A stretch of DNA of 64,000 nt from Lysobacter sp. TY2-98 (GCF_003367355.1 NZ_CP031413.1:2870001-2934000); one strand, 5' to 3'; counted from the stretch's first letter, positions 53,642 through 62,007 are shown. The notes: generated from the sequence alone by a model not told the origin. A program made the numbers and translations.

Positions 53642-55729
53642 ATGCGCCTGGCCATGGCGGTGCTGCTTGCGGCCGCGCTGGCAGGCTGCGCCGGGCTGTC
53701 GTCGCGCGAGATGCGCAAGGTCGATGCCGTGGTGGAAGCCGCGCGTCCCGCCGCGATCGACTGCGACCGCCCCGACGCCTGCGCGCGGCCGTCGCCGCTG
53801 CACGAACTCGCCGGTCGCGCGTTCGCCGAGTCGACGCCCGACAAGCCGCGCCACTACACGCTGTTGCTCGACCGCGGTAGCGACGCGTTGCTCGCACGCA
53901 TCGACCTGATCCGCACGGCGACGACCAGCATCGACCTGCAGACCTACATCTTCGACGAGGACGACTCCGCGCGATTCGTGCTCGACGAACTGATCAAGGC
54001 GGCGAAACGCGGCGTGCGCGTGCGCATCCTGATGGACCAGCTCTCCGCGCTGAAGCGCGTGGAGACGCTGGCCGCGCTCGCGGGGGCGCATGCCAACCTC
54101 GAAGCGCGCGTCTACAACCCGGTGCTCAGCCGCGCGCGCATCAACTATCCGCAATACGCGCTCGCCGCGGCGTGCTGCTGGCACGACCTCAACCGGCGCA
54201 TGCACACCAAGCTGCTGCTGGTCGATGGCGCGATCGGCATCACCGGCGGGCGCAACTACCAGGACGACTATTACGACTGGAGCAGCGCGTACAACTTCCG
54301 CGATCGCGACGTGCTCATCGCCGGCCCGGCCGCGCGTCAGATGCACGACAGCTTCGAAGGCTACTGGGGCGATCACCGCGCCGTACCGATCGAGCATCTC
54401 GCCGACGTCGGGCATCTGCTGATGAAGGACGGCGTTCCCGCGCTGCCACAGGGCGTCGAACATCCCGAACGGCTTACTGCGGCGAAGGCGCTGGTCGACG
54501 ATCCCGCCTTCGTCAGCTCGCGCCTCATGCAGCACGTGCTGCCCGTCACCGACGTCGAATACGTCGCCGATCCGCCGGGGAAGGTCACCGCCGAAGGCGC
54601 GACGTCGCCGGCGACGACCACCCTGCGCGACCTGATCCTCGGCGCCAAGGATCGCGTGATGCTGCAGACGCCGTATCTCGTGCTGTCGGAGCCCGCGCGC
54701 GAGATGTTCCGCACGCTGCACCAGCGGCCCGACGCGCCGCGCGTGATCATCTCGACCAACAGCCTGGCCGCGACCGACGCGTTCATCGCCTACGCGCTTT
54801 CCTACAAATACAAGCGCCGCTACCTGCGCGAGTACGGTTTCAACATCTACGAGATGAAACCGTTCCCGCAGGACGTGCCGATCGATGTCGCGACGACGGG
54901 CGCGGTGCCGGTGGATGTCGTCGCGTCGAGCGCCGTCGCGCCGACCGCGGCCGCCGGCGTAGCGTCCACCTCGAGCACGACCGGCGAACACAGCGTGCAA
55001 CCGCTCTCGGGCGCGACCGCAGTGGCCTCGGGTGCGCCGAGGTCGCCGTCGTCGACCATCACGCCAGCGGCCCCGTCGCCTTCAACGCCGCCCACGAAGT
55101 CGCAGCGCATCGAATGCAATCGCAACAGCGTGGTCGACTGCGAGCTCGCGCGCCAGAACGCGCGGCGCGCGAAGCCGCGTCCGCTCGAAACGGAGTTCGC
55201 CGCGCTCGCCTACGGCAGCCCGCGCAGCAATGCGCCGGTGCCGCTGGAGCGCGCCGGCGTGCGCATGGGCCTGCACGCGAAGTCGGTGGTGATCGACGAA
55301 AGCGTCGGCATCGTCGGCACGCACAACTTCGATCCACGCGGCGATCACTACAACACCGAGTCGATGGTGGTGATCCGCGACCCCGCCTTCGCGCGCGAAC
55401 TCGCCGCGAGCATCAGCCGCGACATCTCGCCGGCGAATTCGTGGGTGATCGCGCCGCGCGACAAGGCGCCGGTGCTGTCGGGCGTCGACTATTCGGTGAC
55501 GAAGGCATCCGAGCAATTGCCGATCTTCGACCTGTGGCCGCGCCGCTACGGCACCAGCTACGAATTCAAGCCGTCGCTGCAGTGCACGCATCCGCTGTAT
55601 CCCGACGATCCGAAATTCCGCGACTGCTACGAACCGGTGGGCGATTTCCCCGAAGTCGCGATCGGCTTCAAGAGCGTGATGACGCGCATCTTCACCGCGT
55701 TCGGCGCGGGGCTGGCACCGATTCTCTGA
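53642..55729 (+). CDS. Lipoprotein phospholipase D-family protein (two HKD motifs)
   Basis: A 695-residue PLD-superfamily lipoprotein: lipobox ALAGC with Cys16. Both HKD catalytic motifs are intact: HTKLLLVDGAIGITGGRN (His188, Lys190, Asp195) and HAKSVVIDESVGIVGTHNFD (His545, Lys547, Asp552). Between them a disordered Ala/Ser/Thr/Pro-rich stretch (about 413-487) and a CNRNSVVDC pair interrupt the second lobe. It probably acts on membrane phospholipid, for example as a cardiolipin-synthase-like transphosphatidylase, in the outer envelope. I use the ATG at 53642, which leads straight into the signal sequence, rather than the in-frame ATG at 53609. Confidence 0.88.
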   Translation: MRLAMAVLLAAALAGCAGLSSREMRKVDAVVEAARPAAIDCDRPDACARPSPLHELAGRAFAESTPDKPRHYTLLLDRGSDALLARIDLIRTATTSIDLQTYIFDEDDSARFVLDELIKAAKRGVRVRILMDQLSALKRVETLAALAGAHANLEARVYNPVLSRARINYPQYALAAACCWHDLNRRMHTKLLLVDGAIGITGGRNYQDDYYDWSSAYNFRDRDVLIAGPAARQMHDSFEGYWGDHRAVPIEHLADVGHLLMKDGVPALPQGVEHPERLTAAKALVDDPAFVSSRLMQHVLPVTDVEYVADPPGKVTAEGATSPATTTLRDLILGAKDRVMLQTPYLVLSEPAREMFRTLHQRPDAPRVIISTNSLAATDAFIAYALSYKYKRRYLREYGFNIYEMKPFPQDVPIDVATTGAVPVDVVASSAVAPTAAAGVASTSSTTGEHSVQPLSGATAVASGAPRSPSSTITPAAPSPSTPPTKSQRIECNRNSVVDCELARQNARRAKPRPLETEFAALAYGSPRSNAPVPLERAGVRMGLHAKSVVIDESVGIVGTHNFDPRGDHYNTESMVVIRDPAFARELAASISRDISPANSWVIAPRDKAPVLSGVDYSVTKASEQLPIFDLWPRRYGTSYEFKPSLQCTHPLYPDDPKFRDCYEPVGDFPEVAIGFKSVMTRIFTAFGAGLAPIL

Positions 55730-56010
55730 ATCGCTGACGACGCGGGACTCGGCATGTCGCGTCGTCGCGCAGGGCATCCGCCGTCGCGCCGTACCTGATC
55801 GTCCGCGACGCCGTGGCGCCGATCGGCTTCATCGCCTTCATCGTCGACGTCTTCGGTGCGGTCGAGCGCGTGCGGCATCGCGCGCACGAGAGGGGCATCC
55901 GTCATGCGGAAGTCGTGATTGGGAAATCGGTCGCGATGATCGGCGAGCGCGATGACGTGGCGATGCAAGGTGCCGTGCACGTCGACGTACGCGACGTCGA
56001 TGCGTGCCAT
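55627..56010 (-). CDS. Possible small hypothetical gene, antisense to the PLD 3' end
   Basis: A reading frame starting MARIDVAYVDVHGTLHRHV has a high proportion of G/C in third positions over its first 80 codons, unlike competing frames of the same interval. Residues are polar, His/Asp/Arg-rich; no domain is recognised. Its 3' end overlaps the phospholipase D gene by about 100 nt, which is suspicious. The real end may be earlier, or the frame may be a decayed gene. Confidence 0.35.
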   Translation of the reverse strand: MARIDVAYVDVHGTLHRHVIALADHRDRFPNHDFRMTDAPLVRAMPHALDRTEDVDDEGDEADRRHGVADDQVRRDGGCPARRRDMPSPASSAIQRIGASPAPNAVKMRVITLLKPIATSGKSPTGS

Positions 56011-56189
56011 GCGCGCGCGGTAAGCCTGGGCACGCGACGTGGTCTGCCTAGCGGTACTGCAGTGCCGTGTCCGCGACCCGTCGAGCACCGTGGGGTGCCC
56101 GGCCACTTACCGGAAAACCGCGGTTTGAGCGGGCTCGACCGGTCTAGTCCGTCGGTGGGGTGACTTCTGGCCCATGTCCAATCGTTTAG
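56011..56189. other. Intergenic region before the inverted-repeat operator
   Basis: 179 nt with no convincing coding frame; competing frames on both strands lack coding character. A small inverted-repeat-like GGTTTGAGCGGGCTCGACC (56121-56139) is the only structure seen. Confidence 0.4.
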
Positions 56190-56209
56190 GTGTTGTACTC
56201 TACCAACAC
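56190..56209 (+). promoter_or_regulatory. Inverted repeat operator candidate with embedded -10 element
   Basis: GTGTTGTA-CTC-TACCAACAC is a near-perfect inverted repeat (one extra base in the right arm). TACTCT (56196-56201) inside it has the form of a -10 element, so a bound repressor would block the promoter of the small gene at 56241. No candidate regulator gene is adjacent. Confidence 0.45.
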
Positions 56210-56240
56210 ACCGATTCACCAACTCACCAGGGACACCGCC

Positions 56241-56429
56241 ATGAACGCCACCACCCACACCCCGAACCCGACCCCGGTCGAAGTCGCCCGCATCGTCCAG
56301 TTCGCCGCCCCCGCCCGCCAGAACCCGTTGGAACGTGACTTCGGCACCGGCTACGGCAAGAGCAGCGGCTACGCCAGCAACCGTCGCTACACCACCGACT
56401 GGGCCGGCCCGCGCTTCCGCGTCGCCTGA
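56241..56429 (+). CDS. Small hypothetical protein (62 residues)
   Basis: A 62-residue protein MNATTHTPNPTPVEVARIV... with a Gly/Ser/Tyr-rich tail GYGKSSGYASNRRYTTDW. There is no signal peptide, cysteine or known domain. A GGGA Shine-Dalgarno-like element lies 9 nt before the ATG, and an inverted-repeat promoter at 56190-56209 precedes it. The 5' leader is AC-rich (ACCAACACACCGATTCACCA), different from the surrounding DNA. Role unknown; the dedicated regulated-looking promoter suggests a real gene. Confidence 0.6.
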   Translation: MNATTHTPNPTPVEVARIVQFAAPARQNPLERDFGTGYGKSSGYASNRRYTTDWAGPRFRVA

Positions 56430-56456
56430 TCCGCCCGCTGACGTCCTGACCGTTCC

Positions 56457-56825
56457 ATGTTCCGACCGACCGCCCTTCGCGCCGCCACCGCCGCCGGCCT
56501 CGCCTGTGCCCTGGCCGTGACTCCCGCGAGCGCCGCGAAGGGCCACCTCGGCTTTGCCGTCGAGGTGGAAACGGCGGGGTTCTTCCTGACGCCGAGCCTC
56601 GAGCGCGTCCAGGTCACCCGCGTGATCGCGGCGTCGCCCGCGGCCAATGCCGGCCTGCGTGCCGGTGACGCGGTGATCGATATCGACGGCGTCGCCATCA
56701 AGGGCGCGCCGGCCAAGCCGCTGGCCGAAAAGCTCAAGTCGGTCGAGCCTGGCGATCATCTGCGCATGACCGTGCGCCACGCCGACGGCCGCGTCGCAAC
56801 GCTGGATCTCGTCGCCGGCCGCTGA
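56457..56825 (+). CDS. Secreted PDZ-domain protein
   Basis: A 122-residue exported protein. A signal peptide (LRAATAAGLACALAVTPASA|AK, about 26) is followed by one PDZ domain (about 30-122) with GFFLTPSLERVQVTRVIAASPAANAGLRAGDAVIDIDGV, the typical peptide-groove and carboxylate-binding pattern. There is no protease domain, so it is a stand-alone adaptor PDZ. It begins 27 nt after the small gene and ends 31 nt before the thioesterase gene. Confidence 0.82.
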   Translation: MFRPTALRAATAAGLACALAVTPASAAKGHLGFAVEVETAGFFLTPSLERVQVTRVIAASPAANAGLRAGDAVIDIDGVAIKGAPAKPLAEKLKSVEPGDHLRMTVRHADGRVATLDLVAGR

Positions 56826-56844
56826 GCCCCGCGACGCCCCGCGC

Positions 56845-56850
56845 TATCGT
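56845..56850 (+). promoter_or_regulatory. -10 element TATCGT, probable leaderless start of the thioesterase
   Basis: TATCGT is followed by GGCGCG (6 nt) and the ATG at 56857. There is no Shine-Dalgarno sequence; the spacing matches the leaderless pattern seen at 1260, 21250, 21307 and 57328. Confidence 0.5.
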
Positions 56851-56856
56851 GGCGCG

Positions 56857-57291
56857 ATGACCGATTCCCCCTTCCGCGGCACCTCCACGCTCGACGACCT
56901 CAACGCGCTGTCCGACGGGACGGCGATGATTCCGCTGGGCATCCGCTTCACCGAGCTCGGCCCCGACTTCCTGCGCGGCACCATGCCGGTGGACGAACGC
57001 ACACGGCAGCCTTACGGCCTGCTCCACGGTGGCGCGTCGGTGCTGCTCGCCGAAACGCTGGGCTCGACCGCCGGCAACCTGTGCGTGCCGGCGGATCGCA
57101 TCTGCGTCGGCATCGAGATCAACGCCAACCACGTGCGCGGCGTGCGCGATGGCGTGGTCACCGGCACCGCACGGCCGCTGCACGTCGGCGCGAGCACGCA
57201 TGTCTGGGAAATCCGCATCGAGGACGCGCGCGGCAAGCTGGTGTGCATCTCCCGCCTGACCCTCGCGGTGGTGCCGCGCGCGCCGGTTTGA
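56857..57291 (+). CDS. Hotdog-fold thioesterase (PaaI/YdiI-like)
   Basis: A 144-residue single-hotdog acyl-CoA thioesterase of the PaaI/EntH/YdiI group. The helix signature YGLLHGGASVLLAETLGSTAGN (about 49-70) carries the catalytic acid (Glu64-type) and the CoA-binding glycine. The length matches the family (about 140). It probably hydrolyses aryl- or 1,4-dihydroxynaphthoyl-type CoA thioesters; the exact substrate cannot be told. Confidence 0.88.
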   Translation: MTDSPFRGTSTLDDLNALSDGTAMIPLGIRFTELGPDFLRGTMPVDERTRQPYGLLHGGASVLLAETLGSTAGNLCVPADRICVGIEINANHVRGVRDGVVTGTARPLHVGASTHVWEIRIEDARGKLVCISRLTLAVVPRAPV

Positions 57292-57327
57292 CCGCCATTC
57301 GCGTTCCCCCGGCGGGCGTGCGTCCGG

Positions 57328-57333
57328 TATCGT
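57328..57333 (+). promoter_or_regulatory. -10 element TATCGT, probable leaderless start of the acyltransferase
   Basis: TATCGT, then seven nt (TCCACCG), then the ATG at 57341. There is no Shine-Dalgarno sequence. It is the same six-base -10 element as at 56845 one gene upstream. Confidence 0.5.
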
Positions 57334-57340
57334 TCCACCG

Positions 57341-58141
57341 ATGATCGCGCCCTCGTCCCCCGCAGGCGCCGCCGTGCCGGGCGCCGTCCTGCGCGCGCCG
57401 CGCTACCTGATCCGTGTGCCCGCGCTGCTATGGCATGCGCTGGTCCACCTGCCGCTGACCCTGCTGCTGCTGACGCCGCTTACCCGCCGCTGGCGCTGGG
57501 GCGACGAGCCGTTCCAGCACCGCGTGATCCGTGCCTGGTCGGCCGGGCTGATGCGCATTTTCGGTTTCCGCCTGCGGCGCAGCGGCACCCCGCTGAAGGG
57601 CGCGACGATGTTCGTCGCCAACCACGTCGGCTGGGTCGACATCTCCATGCTGCACAGCCAGCGGATGATGGGCTTCGTCGCCAAGGACGAGATCTCGCGG
57701 TGGCCGGTCGTGGGCTGGCTCGCGTCGCGCGGGCAGACGATCTATCACCGTCGCGGCAGCACCGAATCGCTGGGCGGCGTGCTCGGCGAAATGGTGCGAC
57801 GCCTCCAGCGCGGCGACTCGGTCGGCGTGTTTCCGGAAGGCGGCACGCGGGGCGGCAGCGAACTCGGACCGTTCCACGCGCGCATCTTCACCGCGGCGGT
57901 GGAAGCCGGCGTGCCGGTGCAGCCGGTCGCGCTGATCTACGGCGAGAACGGCGACGCGCAGCAGGTCGTCGCCTTCGGCAAGCGCGAGAGCTTCGCCGCG
58001 AATTTCTTCCGCCTGCTCGGCGAACCCACGCGCACCGCGAACGTGCATTTCCTCGAGCCGATTCCGGCGGGCACGGAGGACGGTCGACGCCGCATCGCCG
58101 AACTGTCCCGCACGCGCATCCTGGCGGCGATGGGCGGCTGA
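57341..58141 (+). CDS. 1-acyl-sn-glycerol-3-phosphate acyltransferase (PlsC-like)
   Basis: A 266-residue membrane-associated acyltransferase of the PlsC/LPLAT family, adding an acyl chain to lysophosphatidic acid or a related lysolipid. The hydrophobic N-terminal helix (about 23-48) anchors it. The catalytic HX4D box is NHVGWVD (94-100; His95, Asp100), and the substrate box EGGTRGG lies near 165. It is 49 nt after the thioesterase and 6 nt before the hydrolase gene, so these are probably one transcript from its own leaderless promoter. Confidence 0.9.
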   Translation: MIAPSSPAGAAVPGAVLRAPRYLIRVPALLWHALVHLPLTLLLLTPLTRRWRWGDEPFQHRVIRAWSAGLMRIFGFRLRRSGTPLKGATMFVANHVGWVDISMLHSQRMMGFVAKDEISRWPVVGWLASRGQTIYHRRGSTESLGGVLGEMVRRLQRGDSVGVFPEGGTRGGSELGPFHARIFTAAVEAGVPVQPVALIYGENGDAQQVVAFGKRESFAANFFRLLGEPTRTANVHFLEPIPAGTEDGRRRIAELSRTRILAAMGG

Positions 58142-58147
58142 GCCGCG

Positions 58148-59137
58148 ATGCAGGCCGCCGATTTTGCGCCGCCGTGGTGGCTGCGCGACGCCCACCTCCA
58201 GACCGTCGTCGGCACCAGCCTGCTGCGAGGTCGACTGGGTGAAAAACGACTGGCCGCGCGTGCGGCGCGCACCACGCCGCACATCATCGACGCCGGCGAC
58301 GGCGTGCGCCTGTCCGGCCTGCACGACGAGCCGGCGAACGGCGCATCGAAAGGCCTCGCGCTGCTGCTGCACGGCTGGGAAGGCAGCGTCGATTCCAGCT
58401 ACATGCGCCTCACCGCGGCCGAGCTGCTCGGCCGCGGGTGGTCGACGTTCCGCCTGAATTTCCGCGACCACGGCGACAGCCATCACCTCAACGAACAGAT
58501 CTTCCACTCCAACTGCATCGACGAAGTCGTGCGCGCCGCGGTGGAAGTCGCGCGACGCTTTCCGGCGCCGCGCATGCTCGCCGCCGGCTACTCGCTCGGC
58601 GGCAACTTCACCTTGCGCCTCGCATTGCGCGCGCCCGACGCGGGACTGCGGCTGGAGCGCGTCGCCGCCGTGTGTCCGGTGCTAGATCCGGCGCACACGA
58701 TGCACGCGATGGATCGCGGCGTCGGCCTGTATCGGCGCTACTTCGAGCGCAAGTGGCGCGCCTCGCTGGTGCGCAAGCGCGCGCTGTTTCCCCACCTGCT
58801 GCACCTCGACGACCGCACGCTCGCGCAGCGCCTGCGTCCGCTGACGCAGTGGCTGGTCGAACGCCACACCGATTTCGGCACGCTGGAAAACTACTTCGAC
58901 GGCTACACGCTGGCGGGCGAGCGCCTCGCCGCGCTCCAGGTCCCTGCCGAAATTCTGACCGCCGCCGACGATCCGGTGATCCCGGTCGAGGACTTCGAGC
59001 ATCTGGTGCTGGCCCCAGGAACGCGCCTGACCATCACCCCGCACGGCGGCCATTGCGGGTTCCTGCGCAATGCGCGCCTGGATGGCTTCGCCGAAGCCTG
59101 GGTGGCCGACGTGCTGGACCGTCCGGCCGGCGCGTAG
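58148..59137 (+). CDS. YheT-like alpha/beta hydrolase
   Basis: A 329-residue alpha/beta hydrolase of the YheT/ABHD1-3 (UPF0017) family. The oxyanion-hole segment LLLHGWEGS (72-80), the nucleophile elbow AAGYSLGGN (Ser149), the acid region ILTAADDPVIPV and the catalytic histidine in ITPHGGHCGF are present. It starts 6 nt after the acyltransferase stop. Substrate unknown; the family is often linked to lipid or ester metabolism. Confidence 0.9.
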   Translation: MQAADFAPPWWLRDAHLQTVVGTSLLRGRLGEKRLAARAARTTPHIIDAGDGVRLSGLHDEPANGASKGLALLLHGWEGSVDSSYMRLTAAELLGRGWSTFRLNFRDHGDSHHLNEQIFHSNCIDEVVRAAVEVARRFPAPRMLAAGYSLGGNFTLRLALRAPDAGLRLERVAAVCPVLDPAHTMHAMDRGVGLYRRYFERKWRASLVRKRALFPHLLHLDDRTLAQRLRPLTQWLVERHTDFGTLENYFDGYTLAGERLAALQVPAEILTAADDPVIPVEDFEHLVLAPGTRLTITPHGGHCGFLRNARLDGFAEAWVADVLDRPAGA

Positions 59138-59144
59138 CCCCCGC

Positions 59145-59150
59145 TACAAT
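59145..59150 (+). promoter_or_regulatory. -10 element TACAAT for the TPR gene
   Basis: A perfect TACAAT with a leader of about 29 nt that contains a GGGA Shine-Dalgarno-like element before the ATG at 59186. Two CCCGGG blocks flank the leader. Confidence 0.45.
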
Positions 59151-59185
59151 CCCGGGTCGCCTTTCGCATTTCCCCGGGAATTTCC

Positions 59186-61255
59186 ATGTACGACACCGTG
59201 ATCGACGCGCTCCGCCGCGGCGCCGCCGGCGAAGCCCTCGCCGCCGCGCAGACGCTCGCCGACCAGCAGCCGGACGACCTGCGCACATTGCGCCTGCTCG
59301 CGGCGGCGCAGCGCCTGGCGGGCGACAACGCCGCCGCGATGGCGACGCTCGATCGTTCGCTGCAGCTGGAGCCGGAGAACGCGGACCTCCACCTCGAGCG
59401 CGCCGGCCTGCTGCTGCAGTCGCGCGATCTCAGCGGCGCCGAAACCGCGCTCGCCAAGAGCGTCGGACTCGATCCCAACCAGTTCCCGGCCTACATCATC
59501 CAGGCGCAGCTCGCGGTCGGCCGCGGCGATCTGGACGAAGCCGAACGCCTCGTGCGCACCGCGGCGCGCATCGCGCCGGAGCATCCCTACGTCGCCGCGG
59601 TGGAAGGCGTCGTCGCGCTGCGTCGCGGTCGCGCCGACGAGGCCTTGGACGTGCTGTCGCGCGCGTCGCAGATGGCGCCGGACGAGCCGATGCTGCGCAA
59701 CTCGCTGGGTTTCGCCTACCTCGCCAAGGGCCACCTCGCGTTCGCCGAACAGGCGTTCCGCGGCGTGCTGCAGTCGACGCCCGACAACGTCGCGCTGCGC
59801 GCGCTGATCGCCGACATCGTGCGTCAGCAGGGACGCCCGGGCGAAGCCGCGGAGGAGCTGCAACCGCTGCTCGACGACGACACCATGTCGCCGGCGCTTC
59901 ATCGCCTCGTCGGGGAACTCGAAATCGAAGCCGATCGCCTCGACAGTGCGCTGCCCCGCCTCAAGCACGCGCTCGCGCGCATGCCGGGCGATCGCCGCAC
60001 GCTGTCGGCACTGCTCACCGCCTGGCAGCTGCGCGAGGATCGCGACGACGCGCGCAATACGCTCGACGCCGCGCTCGCCACGCATGCGCAGGAACACGAC
60101 CTGTGGCTCGCACGCCTCGGCGCCGAAGCGTTCGGCAGCGACGAAGCGCGCGCCGTGATCGATCGCTGGCTCGCGGCCATGCCGGATGACGTGCCGGCGC
60201 TGCTCGCGCGCATGTCGCTGCACGACCTGCGCGGCGAAAGCGAGCTTGCCGAAGCCGCCGCGCAGCGCGTCGCCGACCTCGAGCCGGGGCATACGCAGGC
60301 CGAGATGCGCCTGCTCGACGGCTTGATGACGCGTGACCCCGAGCAGGCGGTCACGCGGCTGCGCAGCCTGATCGAACGCGTCAGTGATCCGCAGGTCGCG
60401 CGCGGCCTGCGTCAGCTGCTGGGTTTCGCGCTGGATCGCGCCGGTCGCCCGGCCGATGCGGCGTCGACGTGGTTGGCCCTGCAGCAGGAGATCGTCGACG
60501 AACGCCTGCCGCTGCCCTCGGCGACCGGCTTCGTCGGCCCGTGGCCCGAGCTCGCGCCGCTGCCGGACAACGCGCCCGGCGTACTGCTGATGTGGGGCGC
60601 GCCCGGTGCGATGGTCGAGCGCCTCGTTCGCACCTTCGAGCTCGGTGGCGCGCCGATGCTCACCGATCGCTTCGGGCCGCAACCGCCGAACGACCCGTTC
60701 CAGCGCTTCGACACCGCGCACGCGCTGGTCGCGAAGCAGATCGACGGCGCGTACCTCGCGAGCCAGTGGCGCGCGGGATTGCCGGCGCGCGGCATCGCCG
60801 ATCGCAACGTGTTCGACTGGCTGCTGCACTGGGACAACGCGTTGCTGCTCGCGCTGCGCCCGTATATGCCCGAAGCGATGCTGATGGTGGCGTTGCGCGA
60901 TCCACGCGACATGCTGATGGACTGGCTCGCCTTCGGTGGCGCGCTGCCGCTGCGCTTCGAATCGCCGCTCGCCGCGGCATCGTGGCTGGCCGGCGTGCTG
61001 TCGCAGATCGCCGACCTGCATGAGCAGGATCTGTTCCCGCATCGCCTCGTCCGCCTGGACGGCATCGAGAACGACCCCGCCGGCGTCGCGCAGGCGCTGG
61101 CCGAGTCGATGCAGATCGAAGTGCCGGTGCCGCCGCTGACCTCGTTCGGTCCGGGCCGCTTGCCGTCGGGTCACTGGCAGCGCTTCGCCGGCGTGTTCGA
61201 CGACGCCTTCGCCGTGCTCGGCCCGGTCGCCGCGCGCCTGGGTTACACCGCCTGA
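59186..61255 (+). CDS. Tetratricopeptide repeat protein with unclassified C-terminal domain
   Basis: A 689-residue cytosolic protein without a signal peptide. The N-terminal about 430 residues are a TPR solenoid, with repeated units such as LLRSLQLEPENADLHLERAGLLL-type, LRNSLGFAYLAKGHLAFAEQAFRGVL and LRALIADIVRQQGRPGEAAEELQPLL. The C-terminal 240 residues begin LLMWGAPGAMVERLVRTFELGGAPM and vaguely resemble sulfotransferase-like domains found next to TPR arrays, but the PAPS-binding loop is not clear. Function unknown. Confidence 0.8.
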   Translation: MYDTVIDALRRGAAGEALAAAQTLADQQPDDLRTLRLLAAAQRLAGDNAAAMATLDRSLQLEPENADLHLERAGLLLQSRDLSGAETALAKSVGLDPNQFPAYIIQAQLAVGRGDLDEAERLVRTAARIAPEHPYVAAVEGVVALRRGRADEALDVLSRASQMAPDEPMLRNSLGFAYLAKGHLAFAEQAFRGVLQSTPDNVALRALIADIVRQQGRPGEAAEELQPLLDDDTMSPALHRLVGELEIEADRLDSALPRLKHALARMPGDRRTLSALLTAWQLREDRDDARNTLDAALATHAQEHDLWLARLGAEAFGSDEARAVIDRWLAAMPDDVPALLARMSLHDLRGESELAEAAAQRVADLEPGHTQAEMRLLDGLMTRDPEQAVTRLRSLIERVSDPQVARGLRQLLGFALDRAGRPADAASTWLALQQEIVDERLPLPSATGFVGPWPELAPLPDNAPGVLLMWGAPGAMVERLVRTFELGGAPMLTDRFGPQPPNDPFQRFDTAHALVAKQIDGAYLASQWRAGLPARGIADRNVFDWLLHWDNALLLALRPYMPEAMLMVALRDPRDMLMDWLAFGGALPLRFESPLAAASWLAGVLSQIADLHEQDLFPHRLVRLDGIENDPAGVAQALAESMQIEVPVPPLTSFGPGRLPSGHWQRFAGVFDDAFAVLGPVAARLGYTA

Positions 61256-61285
61256 TCGATCCGTCCCCTTCCACCGGAGACCGCC

Positions 61286-61912
61286 ATGCGCCTGACCAGT
61301 GACAGCTTCGAGCATCGCCAGCGCCTGCCCGCCGAGTTCGCCGCCGGCGTGCGCACGGGCGACAGCGTCGGCTTCGGCCCGAACCGCAATCCGCACCTGC
61401 GCTGGGACGACGTGCCGGCGGGCACCAGGTCGTTCGCGCTTCTGGTCGTCGACCCCGACGTGCCGACGGTGCCGGAGATGGTCGGCAAGCCGGGCGTTGA
61501 GATCCCGGTCGACCAGCCGCGCTGCGATTTCACGCATTGGGCGATGGCGGACATCCCCGCCGACCTGCGCGAGATCACGGCAGGCAGCGCCAGCGACGGC
61601 GTCGTTCCCCACGGCAAAGCGGCGCCCACCGGCCCCGCCGGCAGCCGCCAGGGACTCAACGACTACACCGGCTGGTTCGCCGGCGACGACACGATGAAGG
61701 GCGACTGGCGCGGCTACGACGGCCCGTTCCCGCCGCCGAACGACCTGCGCCTGCACCGCTACTTCTTCCGCCTCTTCGCGCTGGACGTTGCCACGCTCGA
61801 CCTGCCCGAACGCTTCACCTCGGGCGACGTGCTGCGCGCCATGCACGGCCACGTGCTCGGCGAAGCGACCTTGCAGGGCACGTATTCGCTGCATCCGGAC
61901 GTCAAGGGCTGA
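61286..61912 (+). CDS. YbhB/YbcL family Raf kinase inhibitor-like protein (PEBP)
   Basis: A 208-residue cytosolic protein of the phosphatidylethanolamine-binding/YbhB family. Motifs: LRWDDVPAGTRSFALLVVDPDVPT (about 38-61), FTHWAMADIPADLREI with the ligand-binding His, and GPFPPPNDLRLHRYFFRLFALD. Function of the bacterial members is poorly known. A GGAG Shine-Dalgarno sequence 10 nt upstream supports the ATG. Confidence 0.88.
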   Translation: MRLTSDSFEHRQRLPAEFAAGVRTGDSVGFGPNRNPHLRWDDVPAGTRSFALLVVDPDVPTVPEMVGKPGVEIPVDQPRCDFTHWAMADIPADLREITAGSASDGVVPHGKAAPTGPAGSRQGLNDYTGWFAGDDTMKGDWRGYDGPFPPPNDLRLHRYFFRLFALDVATLDLPERFTSGDVLRAMHGHVLGEATLQGTYSLHPDVKG

Positions 61913-62007
61913 GCGGTTCCCGCCGTTAGACTGGGAAGGCGGCCCAGCCGGGGTTCATCGGCCGGGCGCCACGATGCAGTCAAGGTCGGGATGTCGGAGG
62001 GCGAGCG

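Noticed and set aside
55813..56163. A 116-codon plus-strand frame after the phospholipase gene
   Set aside because: It has weaker third-position bias than the opposite-strand frame, no Shine-Dalgarno sequence and no recognisable domain.
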